A DNA stretch of 64,000 bases, from the NCBI GenBank assembly GCA_963281255.1, contig OY725504.1, positions 992,001 to 1,056,000 of the forward strand. Direction: 5' to 3'. The position numbers were made by a program, and so were the translations under genes. This document shows, piece after piece, positions 1 through 18,332 of this stretch. The stretch comes from Aphrocallistes beatrix. Its lineage: Eukaryota > Porifera > Hexactinellida > Sceptrulophora > Aphrocallistidae. The first letter of the stretch is position 1; each line of letters opens with the position of its first letter. The notes beneath the pieces were generated by a model that saw only the letters and a program-made list of their open reading frames with translations, was not told the origin of the DNA and ran no database searches.

Positions 1-550
1 TCTGAGGAATGTCTGAGGGTGTGTGCGGACGCAGGGGTGTAGACCGGAGCGGTTCAGGGTGTGGAGAGGGCTCCGGGGAGGCATTAATGTCCCGCGTGTC
101 TGACTGAGTATCTGACTCTACTTGAGACCTGAGTACAATACAGATGTTCTATTTATATCATAGCTTCAATAACTGTTATCTCTCTATAGAGCTAATATTA
201 TTTCCTAATATTATTGTCTATTTCTGAAAGTATTTTCCTGGTTAAATTTCGTATTTATTATTGATTACAGTGCTACCATCAATTCAAACACAACACAATG
301 GTATCCACCTTATATCATTCTCATCACTGAGTATTTGATCGCTAGAATCTCCCGTGTCAGTGTCTCTCTGTGGGATATCTCTATCCTTCACAGCATCATC
401 CCTATCCTCTGTGAGTTTCAGGTTACTCAGGTCCGCTGGTATGTTGCTGAGTTGGTCCCTCCGTACTGTGTCACTGGTCTCGTCTTGATCTGCCGTGTCC
501 ATGGAATTGTCACTCAACTGGAGCTCAGCATCTGGATCGAATAAGCTCAT
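1..550 (-). CDS. 5' part of an unknown acidic, Ser/Asp-rich protein (runs off the left edge)
   Basis: Not recognised. Exon 1 runs from the ATG at 550 down to 309 and encodes a hydrophilic, Asp/Ser/Thr-rich stretch starting MSLFDPDAELQLSDNS. A GT at 308-307 and an AG at 130-129 would join it to a second open exon (128 down to 1) in matching phase (2+1). That exon encodes another acidic, proline-rich stretch and is still open at the window edge. The donor (GTGGAT) is weak, so the junction is inferred mainly from phase and from continued composition. No domain is visible; the region looks disordered. It is arranged head-to-head with the U2AF gene, about 1 kb apart, so the two may share a promoter region. 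Confidence 0.5.
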
Positions 551-1534
551 TACTTGCTACTAGCGGGATAGCATTGTCTAGGGTAAAGTTCATTATTTTA
601 GAAAGTATCAACGAAAAACAATAATACCCAAATAAACAAATACTTTAAGTCTTCTATCCACCTACTGTATTGAATATACAATCGATTAGTAATTACTCAT
701 CTAGCTCAATCACTTTCTTTGCAGAATAATTACTTATATCGTGAATCTGGCGATTGTCCACTAATTAATTCTCGAGTCAGTATGTGTATACTTATGTAAC
801 AAGATAGTATTCATTGCGAGACCAAAATTCCTCCGTTCGAGAATCCTATCTTTTAATTACAATAACATACTAATTAGCTCATATACCAATAATGTGCTTA
901 TATACAATGATGTGTCCTGAATTTCACTACGTATCAGTACAAGATATATTCAGGAATCTTCTCTCTCTTGCGTATGGTTATGGAACAATACCTTCTCTGT
1001 GGCTTGATTCTTGAAGACTATCAAAGCCATGCATACAGTGAATGTATATGGTAGATGTGAATCAATGTTAATATTTACCTATATTAGCTATTCTATATAC
1101 AGTCATGTGCTTTCATGTAATCAAGTGCTTGCACTTGTACTACTCAATTGGAACAGTATGATTCTCTCTGTTGGCTGCAATAAACACTTAATTATCAATA
1201 AAATTACTTTGCACAGTTAACCAAGTCCACAAATAAACTCTAATTCGCTGCAAAGTAAAGTGTCATCTCTAAAGCTACTACAATCAAACCTTTTTTCTTA
1301 CTATTTATTTTTTTAAAAATTAACATATAGATTTGGAATTTGTTACACCCATAAATATTCTTAAATAGTAAGAAAAAAACGATTTCACTTGTACTTGTAG
1401 CAGACTTGAGTTTGAAATTATTCTTGTTCAAGCTATAAGGTTGCTAATAGTAATTTGTGATCATATCGAAATGATAAAATTATCCTTTCTAATGACTGGG
1501 TTTGATTCACTCGAATGAATCTCGCCGTGTTTAG
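551..1534. other. Divergent intergenic region
   Basis: AT-rich spacer between the left-edge gene (-) and U2AF (+). It holds a short terminal-inverted-repeat element at about 1279-1392 (see the TTTTTTCTTACTATTT family). The initiating exon of U2AF should lie here but could not be identified with confidence. Confidence 0.5.
1279..1392. mobile_element. Short TIR element, TTTTTTCTTACTATTT family, copy 1
   Basis: The left end reads ACAATCAAACCTTTTTTCTTACTATTT and the right end carries its inverted counterpart (AAATAGTAAGAAAAAAACGATTTCACTTGTA). A second, longer copy is at 7951-8120. No coding capacity; non-autonomous. Confidence 0.5.
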
Positions 1535-7786
<6,252 letters not shown>

Positions 7787-7950
7787 TGTTATCCATCAAT
7801 AATTAATAGACTAATACACTTATGTAGATCAGTGGATAGCTGCAACTTCCAGTTTATTTTGATTAATAATAATCAGTGTATTTCCTGCTATTTTAGTGAA
7901 TCTGAAGGCGTAGAAGGAACAAGAACTGCTTATTTTGCTTAAATTGTGAT

Positions 7951-8120
7951 ACAATCGAAACCGTTTTTTTCTCACTCCGGTTTATCCTTACTTATCGTTT
8001 TTTCTTACTATTTCAGAATCTTAATTATGCAAAAAAATTCCAAATCTATATTAATTTCCATCGTTTTTCTTACTGTTTGAACCTGTAAAGAAATAGTAAG
8101 AAAAAACCGGTTTCGACTGT
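7951..8120. mobile_element. Short TIR element, TTTTTTCTTACTATTT family, copy 2 (fills most of the 7787-8259 spacer)
   Basis: The left end ACAATCGAAACCGTTTTTTT and right end AAAAACCGGTTTCGACTGT are inverted copies, with TTTCTTACTATTT repeated inside. It lies between the U2AF stop and the CFAP73 start; nothing else is visible in that spacer. Confidence 0.6.
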
Positions 8121-8259
8121 ATTGCAATTTGTGACGGAGGAAAATTTCCAAAAAATAAAAATTTCTCAAGAAATTTAATGAGATGAAGTTCAAGAATTTA
8201 AAAAAATCCATTTTAAGAATTCAATATTTCTGAATAAGTTAGCGTGTGGGAAATCGGTG

Positions 8260-9998
8260 ATGGCAGATCTGGAATTAGATGACTATTTTCGGTCGACTTT
8301 CGAGCAAAAAATGCTGATAAAGATGCCAGACAGAGAGGAGGACCATTTGCTCCCAGCCACGAGACTACTCGATAAGAGGCGGGAAATCCTAGAGGTACTT
8401 TGCACATCAACTAAGATTCTAACAATTATATAGTCATGAATTCGACAAGTTGACTTGAGGAGTTTTGAAATTATCCTTTATAAAGGTTGATAATGCACTA
8501 GCTGCACAACGAGACGATTTCAAGATGAAATTGGAGACACTCAACCAGCGGAAAGAAGAGTTAGAGCGGCGAGAGAATCAACTGAAAGAGACGCTACGAA
8601 TGTATGACAAGTATTTGAGGGAGGATGAACTGAAACGAGAACGTGCTACTCGCAAGATAAAGCAAGAAACGGAACTGATCACGCTTAAAGATAAAGAATT
8701 GGAGGAACTGTACAAGCAGAGGGAAGAGTTGGAGGTTGTCATCAGACAGCAACAAGAAAGTATAAGAGAGAATATGAAGTATAAAGATTTCCTTGAGAGC
8801 GTCGTTAAACATTCTCCAGAGGAGTTCACTGAGATCGGAGATATCATCAGTAGGTGTGTGGCGTCTCGTAACTCTCGATTGTTCATACTTGCCAACCATC
8901 CCGGATCCCTGGATTATCCCAGGATTTACATTGAATTCAGGGATTTTGAATCAATTTTTGTGCCAACTAATCACTACTTATGTCTAATTAGGAGCTTTTA
9001 ATTAGATTAAGAGAAGGTTTATAATTATATTTTGTGGTCACGAATTTAACTAATCAGGTATGATACATTGAAATCGACGCATCAAGATCTTCTCAAGAGA
9101 GACATCGCTAATCAGGAAGCTTTAGAGAAGGCAAGAGTTCAATTGAAGAAGTTCACTGATGAGAAGAATAACGAAATCCTCAACTGCACGAATCAGGTTC
9201 TAGCTAGAGTAGATTCAACCATATTTAACTGTAATCAATGGAGATATATCGGTAATGCGGAAATGGTTCGACTTTTCGAAAAAGGAAATAGTTCGAATTG
9301 CGGATTTAGGAAATAGTTCGACTTTTTAGCATTAGGATTAATGGTGGGTTTTTTTCGAACTATTTCCTTTTTTGGAAAGTAACTATTTACTGAACTATTT
9401 CCATCATACCGAGATATCTTGTCAATATTCTGAACGATCTCAGGTTAGCAGCCTTCAATCCAAACTCGAACAAGCTCGCAACTTGACTCTGCAGCGAGAG
9501 TCTGAGTGGAACACGATCCAGACGACAGCCGCGGAGAAGACACTGCTCCTGGGACAGATAAAGATGTCCACTCACAACCTCTACTCTCACATCCGGAAGT
9601 TCCGGGGCGAGAAAGCGCCTGATAAGGAACTGGATACGATCGAACAGCTGGAGAAAATAAAAATTTTCATCAAGGTGTGACTACTATAGATTATCTCAAT
9701 TATTTCAAATACAAGTGATCCCACTCTTACTAAAAACATAGGTAGTACATTTATATTGATCAATCCCCCGAAAAATGTGTGTATATTTAAGAAGAATTTA
9801 ATTACTACATCGGTAACATTATTTTTCTATTTTAAGTAATTTATTTTGAGGAATTTCTATTTATATGTTGGGATGTTACTATTTTAGGACATGTCTAGCA
9901 TTATAGCGGAGATAACGAGAGCTGAGCAGCTAGAGCAGCAAGAGAAACAGAAGCAACAAGAAGCGAGGGAAGGGTTCCTTCCTCCGATTAACCAATGA
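8260..9998 (+). CDS. CFAP73: CCDC42/CFAP73-family ciliary coiled-coil protein
   Basis: Family members are axonemal or sperm-flagellum coiled-coil proteins; CFAP73 belongs to the modifier-of-inner-arms (MIA) complex near inner dynein arms. Exons: 8260-8394, 8486-8853, 9058-9196, 9444-9674, 9888-9998, all in phase; product about 327 residues, typical for the family. Almost the whole protein is charged heptad-type coiled coil. Diagnostic stretches are the family's 'YDKYLRED' region, 'EIGDIISRYDTL' across the exon 2/3 junction and 'TAAEKTLLLGQIKMSTHNLY' in exon 4. The ATG at 8260 is the first of an open exon. CCDC42 and CFAP73 cannot be separated by eye. Intron 3 carries a hAT-like MITE. Confidence 0.85.
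9251..9410 (+). mobile_element. hAT-like MITE, GGTAATGCGGAAATGG family, copy 1
   Basis: The ends GGTAATGCGGAAATGGTTCG and CTGAACTATTTCCATCATACC are inverted. Flanks GATATATC and GAGATATC match at 7 of 8 bases, consistent with an aged 8-bp target-site duplication. Sits in CFAP73 intron 3. Other copies: 26449-26598 and 33553-33697. Confidence 0.8.
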
Positions 9999-10611
9999 CC
10001 TTATTAGCCTGCAACCACTCAACCCTATCACTTTATTCACTATTCTTATGAGTACAATGATCCTATATGCTCACATACAATATATTTGTTTGTGTGATTA
10101 AATTGGTATATATCTCTGTACGATTGTGATTCCTACCCGCGAAATTTGTCACGCACAAATTTATATTTGAATACAACTACCTTTTCGTTCTACAAGAGAA
10201 GTTGCAATAATTTACACGTGCAAACGATTTGTTGTGTTCAGAGTACAGAATCATTTATAATTATTCCGCCTTATTAAATATTTACACTGCATAAATTATG
10301 CCCCTTATCAATAAATTTGGATTAAGGTAGATAAGGTACAAGTTATCTGCATTGAGAACAATATGCTCAAATAATGATCGCGTTGTACCATCCTCCAGGA
10401 ATTTGAACTCTTTAGTGGTCAGAGTAAGAAATTATAGTTACGAACCAATATGCAATTATTCTACATTTTTCTTGAGAATACGCCAGGCTTAACTAATTTC
10501 AGATAATTAAGAGATACATCTCTTGGTTTAACTGTCGAAATCCAAGAATATTTCGTGAGGTTTTAGTGTGAATAAGATTGTCCCTCACTTAACAGGTCAT
10601 TAGGGCATAGC
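9999..10611. other. Intergenic spacer, CFAP73 to TAF9
   Basis: AT-rich, no open coding exon, no repeat recognised. It should include the CFAP73 3' UTR and the TAF9 promoter; no clear TATA element was identified. Confidence 0.4.
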
Positions 10612-11297
10612 ATGTCTGGCAATGCAGATACTGAGCCTAAGGATATGGGAGTGATGCGGGGGATCCTTAAAGAGATGGGAGTTATAGACCACGAGCCAGC
10701 TGTCCTGCACCACCTGATGGAGTTCACGTACAAGTACGTCACAGGCGTGCTAGAGGATGCCAAGGTGTACTCGGAGCATGCCAGCAAGGATGAGGTAGCT
10801 GATTTATTTTCACATTCTCGTAGAATGTATTTTTTTCTTGGTTTTCTCCGTGATAGGTAGACTTGAGGGATGTGAAACTGGCTATTCAGATGCGGTTAGA
10901 TCACTGCTACACCCTTCCACCCCCTAGAGAATTCCTCCTTGAAATAGCCCGGGATAAAAATTCCACTCCGATGCCGCTCATCAACGAGCGATTCGGAATT
11001 CGCCTCCCACCAGACAGATTCTGTCTCACCGCTACGAACCTGCAACTTGTTAGGAAGGAGAAGTCTTCTCCAAGAGAAGTTAGGATTCCCGCCTCCATGC
11101 CTACCCTTGAAAACATGGTTCCAGCGCAGGAACCAATGCAGGTATCCACTGTATCTGCGTCCGCCGGTGAATTCGCTCCTTTCGAGCCTACGCCTGTGTC
11201 CAGCCTCCCCCCGCCAGACCCCAAGCCCCCCACTCCCTCACAAATGTCAATGAAAGCTTTGAAGAGAAAACACGAAGATGATTATGATGAATTCTAA
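10612..11297 (+). CDS. TAF9: TAF9, TFIID/SAGA histone-fold subunit
   Basis: Nuclear component of TFIID and SAGA-type complexes; its histone fold pairs with TAF6. Exon 1 is 10612-10794 and exon 2 is 10857-11297, with a 62-nt intron and phase 0; 207 residues. The N-terminal histone fold (about residues 10-85) reads MRGILKEMGVIDHEPAVLHH and VDLRDVKLAIQMRLDH. The family's conserved region follows (PPPREFLLEIARDKN, RLPPDRFCLTATN). The C-terminal tail is proline-rich and ends in a basic then acidic stretch. Shorter than human TAF9 (264) because of the tail. Start chosen as the only upstream ATG in frame with the fold. Confidence 0.93.
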
Positions 11298-12379
11298 TGA
11301 ATATAATCATAAATGTTCTTTTCAACGTTTCGATTCGCAGACGGTAGATTCCTCATTGTAGCACCCGTAGCTAGTTTAACCGCGGGACATTTGATAGCTT
11401 GTACTAAGTATGGCGAACTTTGTAAGTGAGGATACATACCATATTAGGGAGTAGACATATAATCGTATAAACATCTGTACATCGATGTGTAATGAGATGT
11501 TTGGTATAAAGATGGGAATATTATCTCAAATTGTACAGTGATTCCTCTAGACAACTATAGATACGACCGAAATTCTGAGTTTATATCTCTTGTTGGCAAG
11601 ATACAGATAATAACCTGGATAAGAGGTTCATATTTGAACGGTCTCTCTTGTGTCAATCACTTATATATACGTATATATATATATTGCTAGATCTCCAAAA
11701 TATTTTAAATTCTCCCGAAATACTACTTGTATTTTTTCCTAAATATTATTTTACTGTAGTTAATATAGTTTTTAGGGAAATAATATCTTTAAAATAGAGT
11801 GACATAAAGAATTTTAAAAAACCCTGGACATTTTATACATTTTATTACAGAAAAAAACTGAACTTTCCAAATAAAGAAACTGAACACCGAATAAAATCCT
11901 GTACATTTCCCAAGTTTCTCCAAAATATTCGACTGACCACTAGGGCAAAATGTGCAATCCGTTTACCCTATTTAGTAACTATGTGTTGCTAATTATACTT
12001 GCATTACATGAATTCCATTAGAATATAGCAGACAGCAGATAAATGATCACATCTGAGTAATATCCTTAATCTATTGTTTACAGATAATTAGTACTAATCG
12101 TCGGATAATATGCAGGTTTCAAATTCCATCACATCTTGCCATTCAGCTATGTATAAAATTATTTCCTGATGTATAATAGGGAAATGACTCAAGCCAAATT
12201 ACTGTAACCTTACAATCATTTGATAATATTATTCTGCTGAAAAATGCCCACTTCCTTGAATTAATAAGAATTATTGTTAGGGATATTATAGGCTATATCA
12301 AACACTGCATAAGGAATGTATATAATAAATCCACATTGCTTTGTAGCCATTTTTTGGTGGAATCTTTCTGTTAGAGTTA
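11298..12379. other. Intergenic spacer, TAF9 to USP
   Basis: AT-rich and without convincing ORFs, repeats or RNA genes. Presumably the TAF9 3' UTR plus the USP promoter. Confidence 0.4.
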
Positions 12380-15300
12380 ATGGCTAGCAAACCTTTGGAA
12401 TCAGATGCACAGTCTGTTATAACTGCGCCTGTACAGAAACCCACGACACAGGCCTATTCCCAATCTCAAGCAAATTCCGCACAGAACTCTCCTGCTCCAA
12501 GGAGGAAGAATAAACTGAGGAAAGTATTCAATTGGTTCCGTGACAATGTTATTCCGATCATAGACTATGACTCAACCGATTCGGATGATGAAGAGCAGAA
12601 GCAGGCTTTGAAAGAAGAGAGGAAACTTCTGAAAAACCCACCCATCATTAAACCAGAACTCCAAGTGAGCGAGTGGAATATTCTCATTAAACTTAATTAG
12701 TAACGATTTAAACGGATTATGATTGGGCGATATAAAACTATTTAAACGTTTTAAGAACAGCGAATTGATACGACAAATTTCTGTTGGTTGGAATAACGTT
12801 TTAAATTGTTGAAGAAAACAACTGAATACTCTAATAAATCTGAAATATCCGTTAATAACCCTTCTCTAGTTCTCCAATCTGAAGGACAACACCCCTGCTC
12901 TGGTCGGGATATTCAACCATGGCAACACCTGCTTCATCAGCACCATCATCCAGTGTCTGTGCAACACAGAGGCACTGTCCCGCTACCTGGTGACGGATGA
13001 GTACGTGAGTGACCTCAGAGAGTCACACAAGGCCAAGAGGAGGAACAAGTTCGGCACGAAGGGAGATCTCACTCAGCAGTTGGCTAATTTGCTGAAAAGC
13101 ATGTGGCTGGGGCAATACGATCATAGGTAAGGAAACAAGGTCTAAGTAACGAGACCTATCTAGCTCTATTTGTATGCGAAATAATGAAGTGGTCAAACAC
13201 TCTTGTCCGGTAGTGTTAATTCACGTCTTGTTCCTACAGAATATCTTGGTTCTTCATCCACACAGTGATGCGGCACGGAGATCAGTACAGAGGGTACATG
13301 CAGCATGATGCACAGGAATTCCTGTTGTGGATGCTGGACAATTTGCATGAAGACCTCAAGATACAACACAAGAATAAAAAAGTTGGTTTCCAAATTCCTC
13401 GTAAATAATTTAAGTTACATCTGTATAAAACCCCATAAATCGAACCTAGCACCAGGGACGGTAGACATTAGTTCGTATTATCCGGAATTCACATTACCTG
13501 GAGTGATTTACACTATTTTCCTCCGTGGGGCCATGGGAGATAAAGTATCTGTTCATATTATCTAGAGTTTAGTATTATCTGTGTTCGTATTACCTATAAG
13601 AACTCGATTTAGATTTATTTAAATCTTGTTTAGAGTTACTTCTCCAGATCTAAAAACTCTCTTCCTCCCCCCGGGCTGTTAGGGGGACAGCACCAATCTA
13701 ACAAGTCCCAGGATACGATTGTGATGCAGCTGTTCCACGGACAGTTTTTCTCTTCAATCGGCTGCAAAGATTGTGGTCGGACAAGTGCGTCTCTGGAATC
13801 TTTCATCTGTCTTTCTCTCCCCATTCCACAGCGACAAATTCGCGGTCTCTACATAACCATAGTGAAGCATTCCAGTCCTGGATCACAGAACAAAAAAATA
13901 GGTCAGTCGACTCTGCTCAATCGGGACAACCGATTAATTGGAACGGAATGGTTCCATACTTAGAAGATAATACTAAATTTCATCGTTTAATTGGGATCTC
14001 CTCTTAATCGGGACAAAATATCCGAGACCAAAGTGTCCCGATTAAGCGGAGTCACCTGTATATATGAAACCCATCTTACTTCTCTAATGCTAACCACTGG
14101 TCTAACTGTAAAGTCACACTTAGCATCTAACTCATAGGTCTGACCGTCCCTCTAATCTGCACCGCTCTCGACATTAAGCGCCAAGTGGCGGCCAGAGAGG
14201 ATATCCCTCTGGAGCATATTGTCATGTTTGATGTGTACACTGACAGCTACGGCCGCATCCTGAGTGACAATGACACTGTGTCAGAAGTTCAGAATAGAGG
14301 AGACTTCCTGTACGCCTTCATTCTGCCTCCTCCCGAACCCGAGCCCAATGAAGGAGAGTTCGATTTTATTTCTCTCATTTGTATGAACGCGTATATGTAC
14401 GGAAACTACCCACGCAGGTACGTTGTATATTAATAATTATTTAATTCTACTGTTTGAATGAATTTAATCATACCAAAACGGAGATATATTTAAATACAAA
14501 TTTATAATTCTAACTGCATCATAGGTTCACTTATCCATTCATCCTACACGTACAGAGAGACATAGAGATAACCGATATAGAGAATTTTGTGATGAAAAGA
14601 ATATTAGCTAAAGTCGAAGCAATAGACATAGACCTGGTAGGATATATCCTTATTTAGAAATGCTGTTTTAATTTGGTTTTGACTTTATCACTGTCGTTTG
14701 TTAGCTAAGTGCTATTCAGCGACTATTCAAGATAAAATTGGTGGATGGAATGCCGGGAAAGACGATCCTCAATGCTTATGACCCGAAACCTCTTCTTTCC
14801 ACTCAGACGAATCGGTAAGAAAGGTAGAGAATTCTGTTCCGTTGTGTTCCGTTATAAAATTGCACGACTCTTATAGGCCTCTCCAGAAATCTATCACAGG
14901 AGCTGGGCAGTATTATTTGAGGATTTTGCTGGAATGGGAGAACGATATAAAGACCAGGTAGGTGATGATTAACTGGGAATAACTTACGGGTCATTTCTAT
15001 TTATAGTAAAGACCCCAACTTTCTATGGTTTCCCCGCTCAAAATGGCTTAAACCGGAAATGAGTAAGCATAATCCTAAGTTTATCCCGGCTATTATTAAT
15101 GAAATTAACTTTATATTAACCGTATAATGCCCAGTGGGGACACAGTGTCCCCGATGTCTCCCAGCCATTTTCTATGGCACTGAAGCCATATAAATGCTGG
15201 GCATTCTACAGTTAATTGTGTGTCACTACATTAGTTCAGCTCTGATCTATTTATAGGATATTCGGTCGGTATCAAGAGCTGGTGTATGAGGAATGTGAGA

Positions 15301-17639
15301 GTGTTAAGAAGACGCAGCTCTTCTTCAAAAAGACGCATCGAGCTAATCTAATGGAATGTTTCCACCTACTAATGCAGAGTGAAGAATTGTGTGAAGAAGA
15401 TGAGTGGTACTGCTCTAAGTGTAAGAGGAAGAGACCAGGGATTAAGAAACTGGACTTGTTCGAAGCGCCGGAAGTATTGGTGGTACATCTAAAGAGATTT
15501 AGACAGGTGAGCCCGTAAAACAACGTTAAAGTTTTCAATTGGGTTCTAATAATGGGAACCAGTCAACTCGTACCAACTATCAAAAAGTCAACTCGTACCA
15601 TTACCAAAATGAAATGTATGGTTTCTATAGCATGGATGAGATATCTGTAAGAACACAGCGAAAAGCATAATTTTCTGTTGATTTGGTACAAGTTATTATG
15701 GTACGAGTTGATTTGGTACAAGTTAGTATGGTACGAGTTGACTTGGTACAAGTTAGTATGGTACGAGTTGACTTGGTACAAGTTAGTATGGTACGAGTTG
15801 ATTTGGTACAAGTTAGTATGGTACGAGTTGATTTGGTACAAGTTAGTATGGTACGAGTTGATTTGGTACAAGTTAGTATGGTACGAGTTGATTTGGTACA
15901 AGTTAGTATGGTACGAGTTGATTTGATACAAGTTAGTATGGTACGAGTTGACTTGGTACAAGTTAGTATGGTACGAGTTGATTTGGTACAAGTTAGTATG
16001 GTACGAGTTGATTTGGTACAAGTTAGTATGGTACGAGTTGACTTGGTACAAGTTAGTATGGTACGAGTTGATTTGGTACAAGTTAGTATGGTACGAGTTG
16101 ATTTGGTACAAGTTAGTATGGTACGAGTTGACTTGGTACAAGTTAGTATGGTACGAGTTGATTTGGTACAAGTTAGTATGGTACGAGTTGATTTGGTACA
16201 AGTTAGTATGGTACGAGTTGACTTGGTACAAGTTAGTATGGTACGAGTTGACTTGGTACAAGTTAGTATGGTACGAGTTGACTTGGTACAAGTTAGTATG
16301 GTACGAGTTGATTTGGTACAAGTTAGTATGGTACGAGTTGATTGGCATTCCTACTAATACAGTGTATAGGATTGATGATGCTGTCTAATGCTACTCATTG
16401 TAGGTAGGGTATCTCCGTCAGAAGCTAGACACGATGATTGACTTTCCACTCAAGGACCTGGACCTAGCCCCCCACATGATTAACAAGGCAGCAGCAGAGC
16501 CGTACCTCGTCTGTAGACCCCTCCACACAGGGGAGCCACTTCTCACAGACACGGAAGGACACAAATCCAAGAAGAAATCAGGAAAGAAACTGAAAAAGTC
16601 TAACTCAAACACTACCGAGCCCGCAATCCCCGAGAGTATACCCTCGCCCCCCATCACAGAGGTGCTCCGTGTTCCTGTGGGGGCGGAGTGCTGTAGTACC
16701 GGAAACCTGAGTACGTCCTCCTACTCCACAGACCTGGACAGCTTCTCTCACGGCCAAGGCTCGTTGCTGTACGATCTCTTCGCTGTGGGGAATCACCATG
16801 GAGGGATGACGGGCGGGCATTACACGGCGTTCTGTAAGAATGCGATTAACGAGAAGTGGTACCTACTGGATGACGACTTTGTCTCAGAGGTAAGTGGCAT
16901 GACGTGATGAGCTGTCAACTGTCGATATTTGGGTTTTTATTCCGAATATCGTATTGTCGAGGGTAGAATGCGATTTATAAGGTTAGTTTAAACTTTAAAT
17001 CTTGTTTAGGTGGACGAGAAGAAAGTTATGACTCCACACGCTTACCTCCTCTTCTACAAACGGAGACAGACTCCAGCTCCAGAGTTACTCACGAAATCTA
17101 CCGATAACATTTCTCCTCGCTTGCCTTTGAAGACCGCCGTTTTCGAAGCGGGCCACTGGCTGAAAAAGTTCCCAGTTAAGATCATCCCACCCACCCCCGT
17201 CGACACTTCCAAGTCGATTCCCCCCACACCAAGCACCCCAGCCCGGCAACCGATGGGCCCGGCTCTCAGGCGCTCCAACACTGCCCCCATGTCCCGTCGG
17301 AAAGGGGACGAGAAATTCCCCGCGAGTTCCTTTTCCAGAAAGAAGATCGAAGACCCCCAAGCTTCTAAGTTCAACACGACTGGCGTGTCAGTTCCCACTT
17401 ACAACATTACTGGGCCTGTTAATGCCACCCAGCGAGTTCCAAACCCTGCCACGATTGCTCAAACCCCTTCCGTGCCTAGTTTCATGGATCATGGGATCTC
17501 CTACACACCCGCTGCTGCCATGTTCCACTCCCTACCCATTAAGAAAACGAATTCACAACCAAACATCACGCAGTCGAGTTTCCACTATTCTCCCGCTCCA
17601 GTTCCGCGCTCGAACTTTATAAGCGAGACGAAAGTATAA
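12380..17639 (+). CDS. Ubiquitin-specific protease, USP31/USP43 type
   Basis: Cysteine protease (C19) that removes ubiquitin. Exons: 12380-12664, 12870-13126, 13240-13381, 13634-13901, 14138-14417, 14525-14636, 14705-14814, 14877-14957, 15257-15506, 16404-16889, 17010-17639; all phases agree, about 966 residues. The Cys box NHGNTCFISTIIQCL puts the nucleophile near residue 116. QHDAQEFLLWMLD, two CxxC pairs (CKDCG; CSKCKRKR) and the His box GGHYTAFCKN (His near 734) complete the domain. The USP core is interrupted by a long insertion as in USP31 and USP43. The C-terminus is proline/serine-rich and probably disordered. The exon 3 donor (GTTGGT) is weak. One intron carries a minisatellite and another begins inside a MITE. 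Confidence 0.88.
13904..14058. mobile_element. MITE, CAGTCGACTCCGCTTAAT family, copy 3, abutting a splice donor
   Basis: The left end CAGTCGACTCTGCTCAATCG and right end CGATTAAGCGGAGTCACCTG are inverted. It starts two bases after the USP exon 4 boundary at 13901 and makes up most of the 236-nt intron. The left flank is GT, not the usual TA. Confidence 0.65.
14983..15067 (+). repeat. CCGGTTAAG-family repeat, copy 1
   Basis: Contains CTATTTATAG, a GACCC stretch, CTATGGTTTCCCCGC and CTTAAACCGGAAATGAGTAAG. Lies in a USP intron. Further copies: 18333-18428 (reverse), 32441-32527, 33100-33185, 35934-36016, 36050-36165, 49330-49445 (reverse), 57090-57200 (reverse). Confidence 0.7.
15556..15602 (-). 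repeat. Two inverted 15-mers next to the minisatellite
   Basis: TCAACTCGTACCA occurs twice here, the reverse complement of the TGGTACGAGTTGA half-unit of the array that starts about 75 bp later. The two could pair with the array in RNA. Confidence 0.7.
15679..16342 (+). repeat. 30-bp minisatellite, about 22 units, in a USP intron
   Basis: The unit is TGGTACAAGTTAGTA followed by TGGTACGAGTTGATT: two diverged 15-mers fused into a 30-bp repeat. Units are nearly identical; the main variant is GATTTGG against GACTTGG. Because 30 is a multiple of 3 and lacks stops in several frames, long artificial ORFs appear on both strands. The array lies between an exon ending at 15506 and one starting at 16404. 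Confidence 0.97.
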
Positions 17640-17972
17640 CTGCCGCCTTTTTACCTCCCCGTTACCTTTCTGCATTTTAAAGTTTGGATTTTCACTTTAT
17701 AATAATACCCAGAATATGCCTGTATGTTTACAAAGCTGTTTCGTTTGTCTGTATATATAGGTCATTGTGACTAAAATGTTGTATTTTGCTGTTGAAATTA
17801 GCTGAATGCTATTTCTACGTTTAGGAGCAGTAGCTTGAACAATGCTGTACCTCCTTATTTCCAAAACATTGACAGTCAGGGGTGCTTTTTATAGACACTC
17901 AGAAACCAAAAATGTCCTCATAATTGAAATTCCATACCCCATGAACCGTTATGAAATTGGTAAAATCATATA

Positions 17973-18142
17973 CAGTGGAGTCTCCCAAAACGGACACTCC
18001 GAGAAGCGGACAAACCCCTACAACGGACAAACCTCTTGGCACGGATTGAATTTACCAAGCAAGCATGTAATACTTAAGCAGTCTCCCAAGAAGCGGACAG
18101 AAGCCATGTCCCCAACGTGTCCGTTATCCGGAGACTCCACTG
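17973..18142. mobile_element. TA-flanked MITE with CAGTGGAGTCTCC ends
   Basis: The left end CAGTGGAGTCTCCCAAAACG and right end CCGGAGACTCCACTG are inverted, each next to TA. It is about 170 bp with no coding region. Similar in style to, but distinct from, the CAGTCGACTCCGCTTAAT family. Confidence 0.75.
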
Positions 18143-18204
18143 TAATGATTTATGACTCCGTTACGATGCATTAATAAGTGGACAATGGATGGAGCTGTGA
18201 AAAG

Positions 18205-18261
18205 GGGCATGCCTAATTTCCGGGACGGGAAGGGATCCCGTCCCGGAAATTAGGCATGCCC
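18205..18261. mobile_element. 57-bp palindromic element with 8-bp duplications
   Basis: Arms GGGCATGCCTAATTTCCGGG... and ...CCCGGAAATTAGGCATGCCC are almost perfect inverted copies with a tiny loop. GTGAAAAG occurs directly on both sides (18197-18204 and 18262-18269), as expected for an 8-bp target-site duplication. A longer relative lies at 20476-20619. Confidence 0.8.
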
Positions 18262-18332
18262 GTGAAAAGTCAGATAGAATGACGCACCATATATTCTATA
18301 ATTAATAAATCCCTTCAATGTACTATGGATTT

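Noticed and set aside
15679..16342. Possible CRISPR-like array
   Set aside because: Units are contiguous with no variable spacers, and the context is a eukaryotic intron.
15563..16388. Long ORFs on both strands over the minisatellite (up to 261 codons of a 10-residue repeat)
   Set aside because: They follow from a 30-bp repeat without stops; the region is an intron between in-phase USP exons at 15506 and 16404.
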